From assembly GCA_017511205.1 (NCBI GenBank), contig JAFWLE010000007.1, positions 64,367 to 128,366 on the forward strand: 64,000 nt of DNA, given 5' to 3'. Of this stretch, positions 41,307 through 49,705 are shown in pieces (position 1 is the stretch's first letter; each line of letters opens with the position of its first letter). The translations under genes were made by a program, and so were the position numbers. Source of the DNA: Candidatus Saccharimonadota bacterium. GTDB taxonomy: Bacteria > Patescibacteriota > Saccharimonadia > Saccharimonadales > Saccharimonadaceae. The notes under the pieces are model-generated. The model did no database searches. It was not told the origin of the DNA and was given only the letters and a program-made list of their open reading frames with translations.

Positions 41307-42488
41307 TTACTTGGTTCTAAATATCTTCTCGTCTTTGATAGCATCAGGCAAGTAGTTTTTATCGAGGTGAAATCCCGACTCCCATTTTTGACCTTTACCA
41401 TATCCCAAATCCTTCATCAATTTAGTCGGTGCATTCCGAAGCCAAATTGGCACCGGCTCCCCTCGTGTTTTTCGTGCTAAATCTAGAGCCTTGTACCACG
41501 CATCCGCCGAATCCCGATTCTTTTTTGACTTAGACAGCGCAATACAAGTATGCGCCAGTATCAACCCAGATTCTGGCATTCCTACTCTTTCCACCGCCTG
41601 AAAACATGCCGTCGCAAGGCTGAGTGCACCATTTCCAGCAAGGCCGATGTCTTCCGACGCAAAAATCACCATCCGCCGAGCAATAAACTTCGGATCTTCC
41701 CCGGCTTCTACCATCCGCGCCAAATAATAAAGCGCCGCGTCCGTATCCGAACCTCGCATCGACTTTATAAAAGCCGAAATCGTATCATAATGATTATCGC
41801 CTTTCTTATCATATCCAGGCAGTTTTCGCCCCACCGCTTCCTCTACTACCTTCTCGTCCACTTTATCAGCCAAAGAAAGCGCCAACTCCAAATCCCCCAA
41901 CGCTCCTCTTGCATCTCCGCCCGACATCTCGGCAATCAAATCTAAAGCTTTTTTACTGACTCTTTTAGTTGCTTTTTCGGCTTTTACTGCTCGTTTTAAT
42001 ACCTCAAGTATCGAATCCTTCGATAATGCCTTAATCACCACCACTCGTGACCGACTAAGAAGTGGCGAAATTACCTCAAATGATGGGTTTTCCGTTGTCG
42101 CTCCAATTAAAGTAATCAACCCAGACTCCACATGTGGCAAAAACGCATCCTGCTGTGCCTTGTTAAACCGATGAATCTCATCCACAAATAACACAGTCCG
42201 TGTCTTCAAATTCCAATTTAGTTTCGCCCTTGCTACCACTTCTTCTACGTCTTTTTTGCCAGCTGTCACCGCTGAAATTTCCACAAAATCCGCCTTAAAT
42301 TCATGTGCCAAAATCCGTGCGAGAGTCGTTTTCCCCGTCCCCGGCGGACCCCAAAAAATCAAATTCACCGGTTCACCCTTCTTGACAATTTCCGTCAAAA
42401 TTTTACCTTCTCCGATAATCTCATCCTGTCCCACCACCTCAGGCAGTTTAGTCGGCCTCATTCGTTCCGCAAGTGGTACTCTATTCAT
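41307..42488 (-). CDS. rarA: Replication-associated recombination ATPase RarA/MgsA
   Basis: 393 residues. AAA+ domain with Walker A GPPGTGKTTLARIL, Walker B VLFVDEIHRFNKAQQD, sensor GATTENPSFEV. The C-terminal clamp-loader-like domain (SFIKSMRGSDTDAALYYLARM in parts, then ASEDIGLAGNGAL and MPESGLILAHTCIAL) is typical of RarA, which acts at stalled forks. TATAAT lies 6 nt before the ATG (leaderless). It converges on the DsbA-like gene with a gap of only 8 nt. Confidence 0.93.
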   Translation of the reverse strand: MNRVPLAERMRPTKLPEVVGQDEIIGEGKILTEIVKKGEPVNLIFWGPPGTGKTTLARILAHEFKADFVEISAVTAGKKDVEEVVARAKLNWNLKTRTVLFVDEIHRFNKAQQDAFLPHVESGLITLIGATTENPSFEVISPLLSRSRVVVIKALSKDSILEVLKRAVKAEKATKRVSKKALDLIAEMSGGDARGALGDLELALSLADKVDEKVVEEAVGRKLPGYDKKGDNHYDTISAFIKSMRGSDTDAALYYLARMVEAGEDPKFIARRMVIFASEDIGLAGNGALSLATACFQAVERVGMPESGLILAHTCIALSKSKKNRDSADAWYKALDLARKTRGEPVPIWLRNAPTKLMKDLGYGKGQKWESGFHLDKNYLPDAIKDEKIFRTK

Positions 42489-42567
42489 GTTTTTATTATA
42501 TAATTATTTCTCACATTTTGAAATTTTTTATGGTATAATCATGACAATATAATAAAAGGAGTTATTA

Positions 42568-43014
42568 ATGGGTGATTATTATACTCAATTACAAGACCAA
42601 CTAACAAGTAGCATGAATAGCACCAACAGTGCCATGCAGGGTATCCTCATTTGGACTATCGTGGCCAGCATTCTTGCTATCGTAGGAAGCATCCTTATCT
42701 ACTTCCTCTTTATCAAATCCAAAACTGACTTCAAGGGTTCCCTCAAAACTCTTAAAGATTACTTATCCGGCGACATGATTCATATCGAAGCTCTCGCCAA
42801 ACTATTCTACTACGCTGCCCTCATCTACGTCATTCTCACGTCTATCAATTCGCTCATCATGATTGGCGTGGCTGGTTCCAATGCTGGCAGTTGTATCCTA
42901 GATTTCTTCGAAAAATTGCTCCTTGGCCCTATCATCGTCCGCTTCATCTTCGAAATCATCATGATGTTTATCCGTATCTGGAAAAACACCGACAAAATGG
43001 CCGACAAGAAATAA
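42568..43014 (+). CDS. Small membrane protein of unknown function
   Basis: 148 residues with three or four membrane segments (about residues 24-48, 76-98, and 108-135). Thr/Ser/Asn/Gln-rich N-terminus; no signal for secretion. No family recognised. AAAGGAG lies before the ATG, and an intrinsic terminator follows. One-gene unit. Confidence 0.65.
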   Translation: MGDYYTQLQDQLTSSMNSTNSAMQGILIWTIVASILAIVGSILIYFLFIKSKTDFKGSLKTLKDYLSGDMIHIEALAKLFYYAALIYVILTSINSLIMIGVAGSNAGSCILDFFEKLLLGPIIVRFIFEIIMMFIRIWKNTDKMADKK

Positions 43015-43026
43015 TTTTATTCAGAA

Positions 43027-43054
43027 AATCCCCTCTTAACGAGGGGATTTTTTT
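43027..43054 (+). terminator. Intrinsic terminator after the small membrane protein gene
   Basis: AATCCCCTC-TTAAC-GAGGGGATT followed by TTTTT. Confidence 0.9.
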
Positions 43055-43101
43055 ATTCATAAGATTCTGTTGTATAATATATATTATATATAGGAGGTTT
43101 T

Positions 43102-43860
43102 ATGTTATTACCAAATGAAATTGCCAAAAAATCTGTCGCGACCGGAAAGGCGAAGGCCAATCTATCTGCTTTTCAAATGCTACTTCTCGGTGCCTTTGCC
43201 GGCGCCTTCATCGCTCTCGCTGGAGTCGGTGCCACCTTTGGCAACGTCTACGGCGGCAAAATCGTCGGCGCCCTAATTTTTCCCGTCGGACTCATCATGG
43301 TAGTCATCGCCGGTAGCGAACTCTTTACCGGCAACAATCTCATGATTACTGCCCTACTTAAAAAAGAGATCACTTTAAAACAGCTTTTAAAAAATTGGTG
43401 CCTAGTTTTTCTCGGCAATTTCCTAGGCGCTTTAATTGTTACATTGCTGGTAGTATTTAGCGGTTTATTCGATAGCATTTCTGATACTGTTATCGCCACC
43501 GCCACAGCAAAATCCAATCTCGGATTTCTCGAAGCCCTCTTCCGCGGCATTCTCTGTAATTTCCTCGTCTGCATCGCCGTCTGGATGTCCTTTGGCGCCG
43601 AAACCATTTCTGGCAAAATCCTCGCCATCTTTGGCCCCATCATGCTATTCGTGCTGTGTGGTTTTGAACATTCCGTAGCTAATATGTTTTATGGACCTGC
43701 CGGCCTACTCGTTGCTGCCAAAAACGGCGTCGCTCTGGAAAATCTCAATCTCGGTATGTTTCTAATTAATAATCTTTTGCCAGTCACTCTCGGCAACATC
43801 ATCGGCGGCGCTGGCCTCGTCAGTTGCGGCTACTACCTCACCTTTCTGAGAAAGAAGTAA
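43102..43860 (+). CDS. Formate/nitrite transporter (FNT) family channel
   Basis: 252 residues with six membrane segments. FNT marks: GAFAGAFIALAGVGATF, GSELFTGNNLM, NFLGALIV and the second half GILCNFLVCIAVWMSFGAE and FEHSVANMFYGP. FocA/NirC-type pentamers pass formate, nitrite or lactate and other small anions. In a fermenting epibiont, export of formate or lactate would make sense. AGGAGG ribosome site before the ATG. Expressed from its own TGTATAAT-type promoter after a terminator. Confidence 0.92.
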   Translation: MLLPNEIAKKSVATGKAKANLSAFQMLLLGAFAGAFIALAGVGATFGNVYGGKIVGALIFPVGLIMVVIAGSELFTGNNLMITALLKKEITLKQLLKNWCLVFLGNFLGALIVTLLVVFSGLFDSISDTVIATATAKSNLGFLEALFRGILCNFLVCIAVWMSFGAETISGKILAIFGPIMLFVLCGFEHSVANMFYGPAGLLVAAKNGVALENLNLGMFLINNLLPVTLGNIIGGAGLVSCGYYLTFLRKK

Positions 43861-43953
43861 CCTTACGCTAAAAACTATTACTACGTAAAAGTCTACCTCA
43901 CCTACAAATATTCAAAAACCAAAAGCAGGCTCTCTTCGCATGCTTGATAGTAC

Positions 43954-44991
43954 TTAATCGAAATAATCGATCTTCATTGCCTTTTTGACTTCTAGGAGGG
44001 TACTTTCTGCTGCTTTGTTCGCAGCAATGGTTCCCTCTTTTAGAATCTTCATCACATCCGCTGTTTTAGCAAACTCTTCTCTGCGCTCGCGAATCGGAGT
44101 AAGCTCCTTATTGATTACGTCAAACAAAAATTTCTTTACTCTTCCATCGCCAATCCCGCCTTTTTTATAAGCGTCTTTAAGCTCGTCGAGATTTTGGAAC
44201 TCCGGATAAAACTCTTTAAACGAATCGTCCGTCACAAACGCATCAAGATAGGTGAAAATAACATTATTTTCTAGTATACCAGGCTCATTTATTTCCCTCG
44301 GGAAAGAAACGATGTTATTGATTTTTTTCTTGATAGTCTTTTCATCATCGGAAAGATAAATACAATTCCCAATTGATTTGCTCATTTTTTCGTTGCCATC
44401 AGTACCCGGCAAGCGGAAACATGCTTCGTTCTCAGGAAGCACCGCTTTACATTCAACCAAAGTATCAGTTTTGTAAATACGATTAAATGAACGGACAATT
44501 TCACGTGTCTGCTCAAGCATTGGCTCCTGATCTTCGCCAACCGGAATCAAATTAGCCTTAAAGGCAGTAATATCGGCAGCCTGAGATACTGGATAATTAA
44601 TGAATCCAATCGGCACACCCTTACCAAAATTCTTTGTACTAATTTCAGTTTTGACAGTTGGGTTACGAAGCACGCGATTGTATGAAACCAGATTCATATA
44701 ATACATTGTGAGCTCGGGAAGAGCAGGAATCATAGACTGGATAAAGAAAGTTACTTTCTTCGGATCCAAACCTACAGCTAAATAGTCCAGCATTACTTCC
44801 TTTACGCTCTCGCGAATTTTGTCAGGATTATCTGCGTTATCGGTTAGAGCCTGAGCATCCGCAATCATCAAAAAGAAATTATCATAATCACCTTGATTTT
44901 GCATTGCAACGCGAGCTTTCAAGCTTCCTACATAGTGTCCTATATGGAGCTTTCCTGTTGGTCTATCTCCTGTAAGTATTATGTTTCCCAT
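43954..44991 (-). CDS. trpS: Tryptophanyl-tRNA synthetase
   Basis: 345 residues. Class I signatures are GDRPTGKLHIGHYVGSL (HIGH) and GNEKMSKSIGNCIYL (KMSKS). Between them lie the tryptophan-binding segments SYNRVLRNPTVKTEI and GFINYPVSQAADI. AGGAGGAG precedes the ATG, with TATAAT about 25 nt upstream. Confidence 0.95.
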   Translation of the reverse strand: MGNIILTGDRPTGKLHIGHYVGSLKARVAMQNQGDYDNFFLMIADAQALTDNADNPDKIRESVKEVMLDYLAVGLDPKKVTFFIQSMIPALPELTMYYMNLVSYNRVLRNPTVKTEISTKNFGKGVPIGFINYPVSQAADITAFKANLIPVGEDQEPMLEQTREIVRSFNRIYKTDTLVECKAVLPENEACFRLPGTDGNEKMSKSIGNCIYLSDDEKTIKKKINNIVSFPREINEPGILENNVIFTYLDAFVTDDSFKEFYPEFQNLDELKDAYKKGGIGDGRVKKFLFDVINKELTPIRERREEFAKTADVMKILKEGTIAANKAAESTLLEVKKAMKIDYFD

Positions 44992-44999
44992 TTTATCTC

Positions 45000-45354
45000 C
45001 TCCTACTTATTATACACCATTTTAAAACATAAAAGCACCACAAAAACACTTCATACTCATATGAAGCCATATTATAAAGGAATTGTCCACAGTGACGTAA
45101 CGAACGATAGGCTTTGCCGCATATTCTTTTTAATGCATAGCATCAACGTTTTATCGTGATAAAACAAAAGTAATAAGGTCCAAGATTGCAAGCATTCGCC
45201 GAGACGAAGCCTTCTTTTTTGTTTCAAAAAAATTGTTCGCTAGTATCTTCCCGCGACCGCGCTTGATGCGCGGTCACTTAAGTTCTTCCAATTTTAAAAC
45301 GGCGGGCAGAAAGTAAGGAAAACAAGGAAGAATGTGATCCTGCCAGAGGCGTGG
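45000..45354. other. Gene-free region between trpS and the variable protein gene
   Basis: I see no gene. It contains GTTTTATC-GT-GATAAAAC (about 45150-45167) and a strong 8-bp hairpin GACCGCGC-TTGAT-GCGCGGTC (45255-45275). The stretch 45252-45310 resembles 60212-60251, downstream of the second variable protein gene (shared TCTGCC-GCCGT, ATTGGAA and GACCG in the minus direction). The shared downstream block probably belongs to the diversification system. Confidence 0.5.
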
Positions 45355-45531
45355 CTACTGGAGCAAGCATCTCATCGATAGACCGTTGTAGCGATCGTAG
45401 TAGCTGGCGGGGACTACAACTGACGAACTCACGTAGAGGCTGTACATGTTGTTGCTATTGAGCCTAGTGGAAGGCCAGAAGTTACCGTACGAGCCCTGAT
45501 TGTACGCCGAGCCATCGTAGAAACGGCCCGA
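45355..45531 (-). other. Variable region 1 (DGR-type)
   Basis: The last 177 bp of the gene. Aligned without gaps to 60268-60444, most differences fall at the first two bases of codons ending in C or T (TAC/GGC, AAC/TAC, AGC/GGC, CTC/AGC), while the framework (GQG-YG-FW-STR, SxRCxL) is fixed. This pattern is what adenine-directed mutagenesis of AAC codons gives. Confidence 0.7.
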
Positions 45532-46914
45532 CAAAGGAGTAGAAAGCGCATATTGGTAACTACCAATATTAGATGCCGTAGTATTAGTGTAATAATTGCT
45601 ATTTAGAACACCATATTCACCAGCAGAGCCCCCACTTGGCATTCTCCAACCAGATGGGCAGAGGTCTTCAGTAGCATTACCAGTAGATGTGCCGTAGTCA
45701 GTGCCATTGCCATAGCAGTAAGAGCCTGCACTAGCGGCACAGAAGTTATAGTAGACACCTATCTTACCAGAACCATTGCCATAGCTAGTAGTGGTAGTGT
45801 CTTTAGACCAACCACTACCACTGGTAGCAATAAGTGGATCTGAATAGCTGCGGCCTGAAGCATAGGTTGGGCTATCAGTCCATTCTACTATGCCAGTTTT
45901 AGCATATTTATATAGTGGAGAGGAACTATCTGTAGAACCACCACCATTCTTTAAGTAGCCGAGTGTAGTGGCAGAAGCATTAGTATTAGTTTCTGCTACA
46001 GCAGCTAATGTATCAGCATCGCTTAAGTCTAATCTAAGATTATCTAGAAGCCATAGGTTACCGTCTTTAAGCTTAGATACACAGTAAGGTTCTTCATCAC
46101 GAGAATCTCTTAAGTAATATGGAGCATCCTCAGTAAGTGATGCTAGAACAGTAGATTTGTTAGAGCTGGTGATATCTTGCATATAGGTAATGTTTGGTAC
46201 TGGAGTATTACAAGATGTTGGAGCTGGTGGCAATACTTTTGGTGCCGGAGCATCATTCGGATGCACTAAAGTATATTTAACCTTACCAGTATAAGTATCG
46301 GCTGGTTGAGTCTTACTTATGTAAGCTGCATAGGTAGTAGTCATAGTAGAACCTTCGGCATTAGTTCCTACGTCAGTTCCAGCTGTCCTTGTAGCTACCT
46401 TTGTCCAAGTATTAGGTACTTCGTGGTAAGCGTCATAGCCAGTAGAAATGGTAAGCGGATAGTTTACATTAGCTCCCGACGTAGCTGTGAGTTTCACCGC
46501 CCAATTGCTAACGTCTGGGTCTCCAGCAGAAGTGGCAGTACCAGTATCAATAGTAGCAGTACCACTTGCTACTGTTCCTACTAGCTTATTACTATTAGTA
46601 TCTGCGATAGTTTCACCAGTAAAGCCGGTAGCATAGATGGAAAAGCCACTATTATCGTTACAAATTACCTTAATGGTAGTAGAACCTATTTCTGATTCAT
46701 AAGTGCCATTTACTACTTCTCTTGTGTGGCTATTCATACCATTTCCACTCATAGTACATGAGACTGGGACGGTAATGGCTACGTTATCTACCACATCATC
46801 TGCAGAGACGTAGGTAGAAGCTAATGCTAGACCAGTGATAGTAGTTTAGCTTACCAGTCCAGCTGTAGCTAAACTAGCACTACTGATTTTATGTTTTGCT
46901 TTCCTATCTTTCAT
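45355..46914 (-). pseudogene. Secreted variable lectin-fold protein gene with a stop codon in its signal peptide
   Basis: Read from the ATG at 46914 (AAGGAAAA ribosome site), the frame encodes a signal peptide that is interrupted by TAA at 46848-46846 (codon 23). It then continues in the same frame through the signal peptide's second half (LALASTYVSADD) and 490 further codons. The nearest later start is a GTG that would give a protein without a signal. The mature part has a Thr/Ser-rich repeat region and a C-terminal lectin-like/FISUMP-type domain (GWRMPSGGSAGEYGVL, GSYGNFWPSTR, SMRCLLQ). It is homologous along its length to the intact 60268-61653 product. Confidence 0.7.
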
Positions 46915-46957
46915 ATTACTCAATTTTCCTTATAATATTGTATGACCTTCATAGGGT

Positions 46958-46979
46958 TAAATATTAACGTTAATATTTA
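46958..46979. promoter_or_regulatory. Perfect 22-bp palindrome upstream of the variable protein gene
   Basis: TAAATATTAAC and its exact complement, centred at 46968/46969, about 45 bp before the start codon and close to a TATTAT -10-like box. It is a likely operator site. It is not present before the second variable protein gene. Confidence 0.5.
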
Positions 46980-47078
46980 CTATAGCAATTTTATTGTAAA
47001 CTACTTTTTAATTTTTGTAAATAGCATAACCAGTTTTCAAAAAATCTGTAAAATCGATTTTTCAGAATCAACGTATTA

Positions 47079-47091
47079 AGTCAGGAGGGGC
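47079..47091 (+). repeat. Partial copy of the tRNA-Lys 3' end
   Basis: AGTCAGGAGGGGC is identical to 47323-47335 in the tRNA-Lys gene and in the same orientation. It is 244 bp away and may be an attachment-site remnant. Confidence 0.45.
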
Positions 47092-47094
47092 ATA

Positions 47095-47164
47095 GATTTT
47101 TGCTTCGCAAAAATCTTTCGCAGGGCGTCGCCTCAGAAAAAGAAGAATTAATTCTTCTTTTTCT
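47095..47164. repeat. Two short palindromes next to the tRNA block
   Basis: 47095-47115 is GATTTTTGC-TTC-GCAAAAATC (9-bp arms). 47135-47164 is a perfect 30-bp palindrome with half AGAAAAAGAAGAATT and no loop. Confidence 0.75.
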
Positions 47165-47213
47165 CTCAGCTCCTACTGCGAGCGAACCCTACGGGTTCGT
47201 TCCCCACACTAAT

Positions 47214-47319
47214 CATTTCGTCTCAGAAGCCGGCAGATTGGTTTTTTCTTCGTGCGAAGCGCTATTATTGATAAAGCGAGCACGAAAAAAGCCGAGATGC
47301 CGGCTTCTGAAACGAAATG
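47214..47319. repeat. Inverted repeat abutting the tRNA-Lys 3' end, includes a tRNA terminator
   Basis: Arms 47214-47235 and 47298-47319 are inverted copies, 22 bp with one mismatch (CATTTCGT-TCAGAAGCCGG). In the minus direction AGCCG-GCATCT-CGGCT-TTTTT (about 47285-47305) is a good intrinsic terminator for the tRNA-Lys transcript. The right arm ends at the encoded CCA. Confidence 0.7.
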
Positions 47320-47394
47320 GTGAGTCAGGAGGGGCTCGAACCCTCGACACCGGGCTTAAAAGGCCCGTGCTCTAACCAGCTGAGCTACTGACCC
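47318..47394 (-). tRNA. tRNA-Lys (UUU)
   Basis: Complete cloverleaf with the 5' acceptor GGGTCAG paired to CTGACTC. Anticodon loop CTTTTAA gives anticodon TTT. The 3' CCA is encoded (47320-47318). Confidence 0.95.
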
Positions 47395-47404
47395 AAATTT
47401 TTAA

Positions 47405-47481
47405 TGGTGGGCGATACAGGAGTTGAACCTGTGACCTCGTCTACGTCAAAGACGCGCTCTAGCCAGCTGAGCTAACCGCCC
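47405..47481 (-). tRNA. tRNA-Val (GAC)
   Basis: Acceptor GGGCGGT/ATCGCCC, anticodon loop TTGACGT giving GAC, TTC-containing T-loop, encoded CCA. Confidence 0.94.
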
Positions 47482-47511
47482 ATCTTCATACTGCTCGTCC
47501 TGTAAAACAAT

Positions 47512-47587
47512 TGGTGGCGCCGACTGGACTTGAACCAGTGACACAAGGCTCTTCAGGCCTCTGCTCTACCAGCTGAGCTACAGCGCC
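47512..47587 (-). tRNA. tRNA-Phe (GAA)
   Basis: Acceptor GGCGCTG/CGGCGCC, anticodon loop CTGAAGA giving GAA, encoded CCA. First of the three tRNAs in transcription order. Confidence 0.95.
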
Positions 47588-47630
47588 ACAGCAATTACCA
47601 TTATAGCACACTTGTGTTATAATGAAAAGT

Positions 47631-48968
47631 ATGAAAAGTAAAATCAATACCGCCCCCATTTCTGGCGCTCAAGAATTACTACCAAAAGCTCAAGCAACTT
47701 TTAACCGTCTGAAAAACCAGATTGCTGAAATCTATAGAAATCACGGTTACGTTGACGTTGAAACTCCCTCGATCGAGCGCACCGAAGTTTTACTTGCCAA
47801 AGCTGGCGGCGATACCGAAAAACAAATTTACAAACTTGTCAAAACCACCGAGTCAGAAGACGCATCTAACCAAGCTTTACGTTTCGACCATACTGTTCCT
47901 CTCGCCCGCTATATCATCGAACACGAGAACGATCTCGTCTTTCCATTCAAAGTTTCGCAAATTGGTCTAGACTTCCGCGGCGAACGCGCTCAGAAAGGCC
48001 GCTTCCGTGAATTCTATCAATGCGATATCGATGTGATCGGCCGTGAAACCCTACCTATCGCCTATGATGCCGACATCATCTCCACGCTTCTTTCCACTTT
48101 CAAGGCCTTCGGTTTAAATACTCCAGTTCTTGCTCGCATCAATAACCGCAAAATCCTCTCCGGCCTTCTCGAAGCTCTTGAAATCTCTGATAAATCCGAC
48201 GAAATTTTTAGCATCATCGATCATTCCGAAAAGGTCACTCCCGAAAAAACCAAAATGGACTTCGAAGAACTCGGTCTAAAAAAAGATACCGTTAAAAAAT
48301 TACTCAGCTTCATCGAACTAAACGGCGAGCGTTCCTTTGTAATCAAAGAGCTAAATAACTTAGAAATCGATAACGAAACATTCACAGAAGGCGTAAATGA
48401 ACTCGATCAAGTTCTCTATCTCCTCGAATCAACCGAAGACAAGTCCGAAATTTCCGCCGACATGAAGATTGTCCGCGGTCTCGACTATTACACTGGTACC
48501 GTCTTCGAATTCATCCTCCCAGAGTATAAAAACATCGGCTCTGTCTGTGGTGGTGGTCGCTACGACAATCTCACCAAATTCTTTTCCGAAAAATCCTTCC
48601 CTGGCGTCGGCGGTTCCATCGGCCTTACCCGCCTCTTCTACGTCCTCAACGAAAAATCCCTGCTTAAAGAATCTGAGACCGGCTTAATCGACTATGCTAT
48701 CATTCCCGTTTCCGAACACGAATTCGACGAAAGTATGAACGTTGCCAAAAAGCTTCGCGACAAAGGTCACAGCACCACTATCGTCTTTACCGATAAGAAA
48801 CTTGGTGACAAACTCACCTATGCTTCTAAACTCGCCAAAAATGGTATCGTGATTGGCGAAAACGAAGTAAATTCCGAAACCCTCGAAGCTAAAAACTTCG
48901 AAACCGGCGAAACCGAAGTTATCAACGTCGACGTAATTTCAAACCCCGAAGATTTCTGGGCCGATTAA
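47631..48968 (+). CDS. hisS: Histidyl-tRNA synthetase
   Basis: 445 residues from the ATG at 47631. The ATG at 47622 overlaps the TGT-TATAAT promoter box (47618-47623), so the later start, 7 nt after the box, is the natural one and the mRNA is leaderless. Class II marks: ELLPKAQATFNRLKNQI, RFDHTVPLARYI (motif 2 region GEFYQCDIDVIG-like: FREFYQCDIDVIG), IVRGLDYYTGTVFEF and GGGRYDNLTKFF, with a C-terminal anticodon-binding domain. The methyltransferase gene starts immediately after the stop. Confidence 0.94.
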   Translation: MKSKINTAPISGAQELLPKAQATFNRLKNQIAEIYRNHGYVDVETPSIERTEVLLAKAGGDTEKQIYKLVKTTESEDASNQALRFDHTVPLARYIIEHENDLVFPFKVSQIGLDFRGERAQKGRFREFYQCDIDVIGRETLPIAYDADIISTLLSTFKAFGLNTPVLARINNRKILSGLLEALEISDKSDEIFSIIDHSEKVTPEKTKMDFEELGLKKDTVKKLLSFIELNGERSFVIKELNNLEIDNETFTEGVNELDQVLYLLESTEDKSEISADMKIVRGLDYYTGTVFEFILPEYKNIGSVCGGGRYDNLTKFFSEKSFPGVGGSIGLTRLFYVLNEKSLLKESETGLIDYAIIPVSEHEFDESMNVAKKLRDKGHSTTIVFTDKKLGDKLTYASKLAKNGIVIGENEVNSETLEAKNFETGETEVINVDVISNPEDFWAD

Positions 48969-49529
48969 ATGCGAAACCCTGAGCTTTCCCAACATTTTCT
49001 CAAATCTCCTCGCTTGGCTCTGATTTTGATTGGGCATTCCAATCTCAAAAAGCGTGATCTCGTAGTTGAAATCGGAGCTGGCTCTGGCGTCATCACTAGT
49101 GCCCTTGCTCATCGCGTTAGCCAAGTCATCGCTATCGAACCAGATGAGCTAGCCGTCAAAAAATTACAAACCAATCTAAAAAAGCACCACATTGAAAACG
49201 TCACTATTGTTAATCAAGACTTCCTAGACTACAAATTGCCAAGTACACCATATAAAGTTTTTAGTAATCCCCCATTTCATCTCAGTTCAAAAATCATTCA
49301 TAAACTCATCGAATCAGATAATCCGCCCGAATCCTTTTACCTCATCCTCCAAAAGCAATTCGCTCTTAAACTTCTAAACACCCCCAGACATTACACTTCC
49401 CAGCTTGGCTTAGAGTTAACTCAACATTACACTACCAGAATCCGTTTGCCTCTCAAACCTATCGATTTCACTCCCCCACCAGCTGTACCAACCGTTCTCT
49501 TTGAAGCCAAAAAGATACCAAATATATAA
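48969..49529 (+). CDS. RsmA/Erm-family rRNA adenine methyltransferase, C-terminally short
   Basis: 186 residues. SAM site VVEIGAGSGVITSALA, then IAIEPDELAV, NQDFLDYKL and the catalytic FSNPPFHLSSKIIHKLI. The NPPF form is closer to Erm-type 23S rRNA (A2058) methyltransferases than to RsmA (NIPY). The protein stops after the PPPAVPTVLFEAKK strand and lacks the 50-60 residue helical domain of both families. The stop codon lies inside the left arm of a 25-bp inverted repeat (49516-49657), so the gene may have been cut short by that event. Genome also has a full rsmA at 37855. Translationally coupled to hisS. Confidence 0.75.
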   Translation: MRNPELSQHFLKSPRLALILIGHSNLKKRDLVVEIGAGSGVITSALAHRVSQVIAIEPDELAVKKLQTNLKKHHIENVTIVNQDFLDYKLPSTPYKVFSNPPFHLSSKIIHKLIESDNPPESFYLILQKQFALKLLNTPRHYTSQLGLELTQHYTTRIRLPLKPIDFTPPPAVPTVLFEAKKIPNI

Positions 49530-49657
49530 TTCTTTATATCGAAGGATATAAAGGCAAAATCTATGATTTTGCCGCCGCAAGGGCGGAGCGATGTGATATA
49601 ATCGCCAGATTATCACATCGCGAAGCTCCTGAGATATGAAGAATTATATATTTGGTA
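49516..49657. repeat. Long inverted repeat at the 3' end of the Erm-like gene
   Basis: Arms 49516-49540 (TACCAAATATATAATTC...) and 49633-49657 pair over 25 bp with one mismatch. The interior holds a perfect 10-bp hairpin (CGATGTGATA, 49589-49598, with 49611-49620) and a GCCGCCGC/GGGCGG G+C-rich patch. Confidence 0.78.
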
Positions 49658-49705
49658 GTCTTCTAATGCCTTTAAAGATACCTCGGTCTATGGTATAATA
49701 GCCCC

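Noticed and set aside
45000-47000. A local reverse transcriptase or template repeat for the variable genes
   Set aside because: No ORF with a reverse-transcriptase YxDD region and no AAC-rich copy of the 177-bp region was found anywhere in the window.
47100-47375. 91-residue plus-strand ORF
   Set aside because: It runs antisense through the tRNA-Lys gene and through palindromes.
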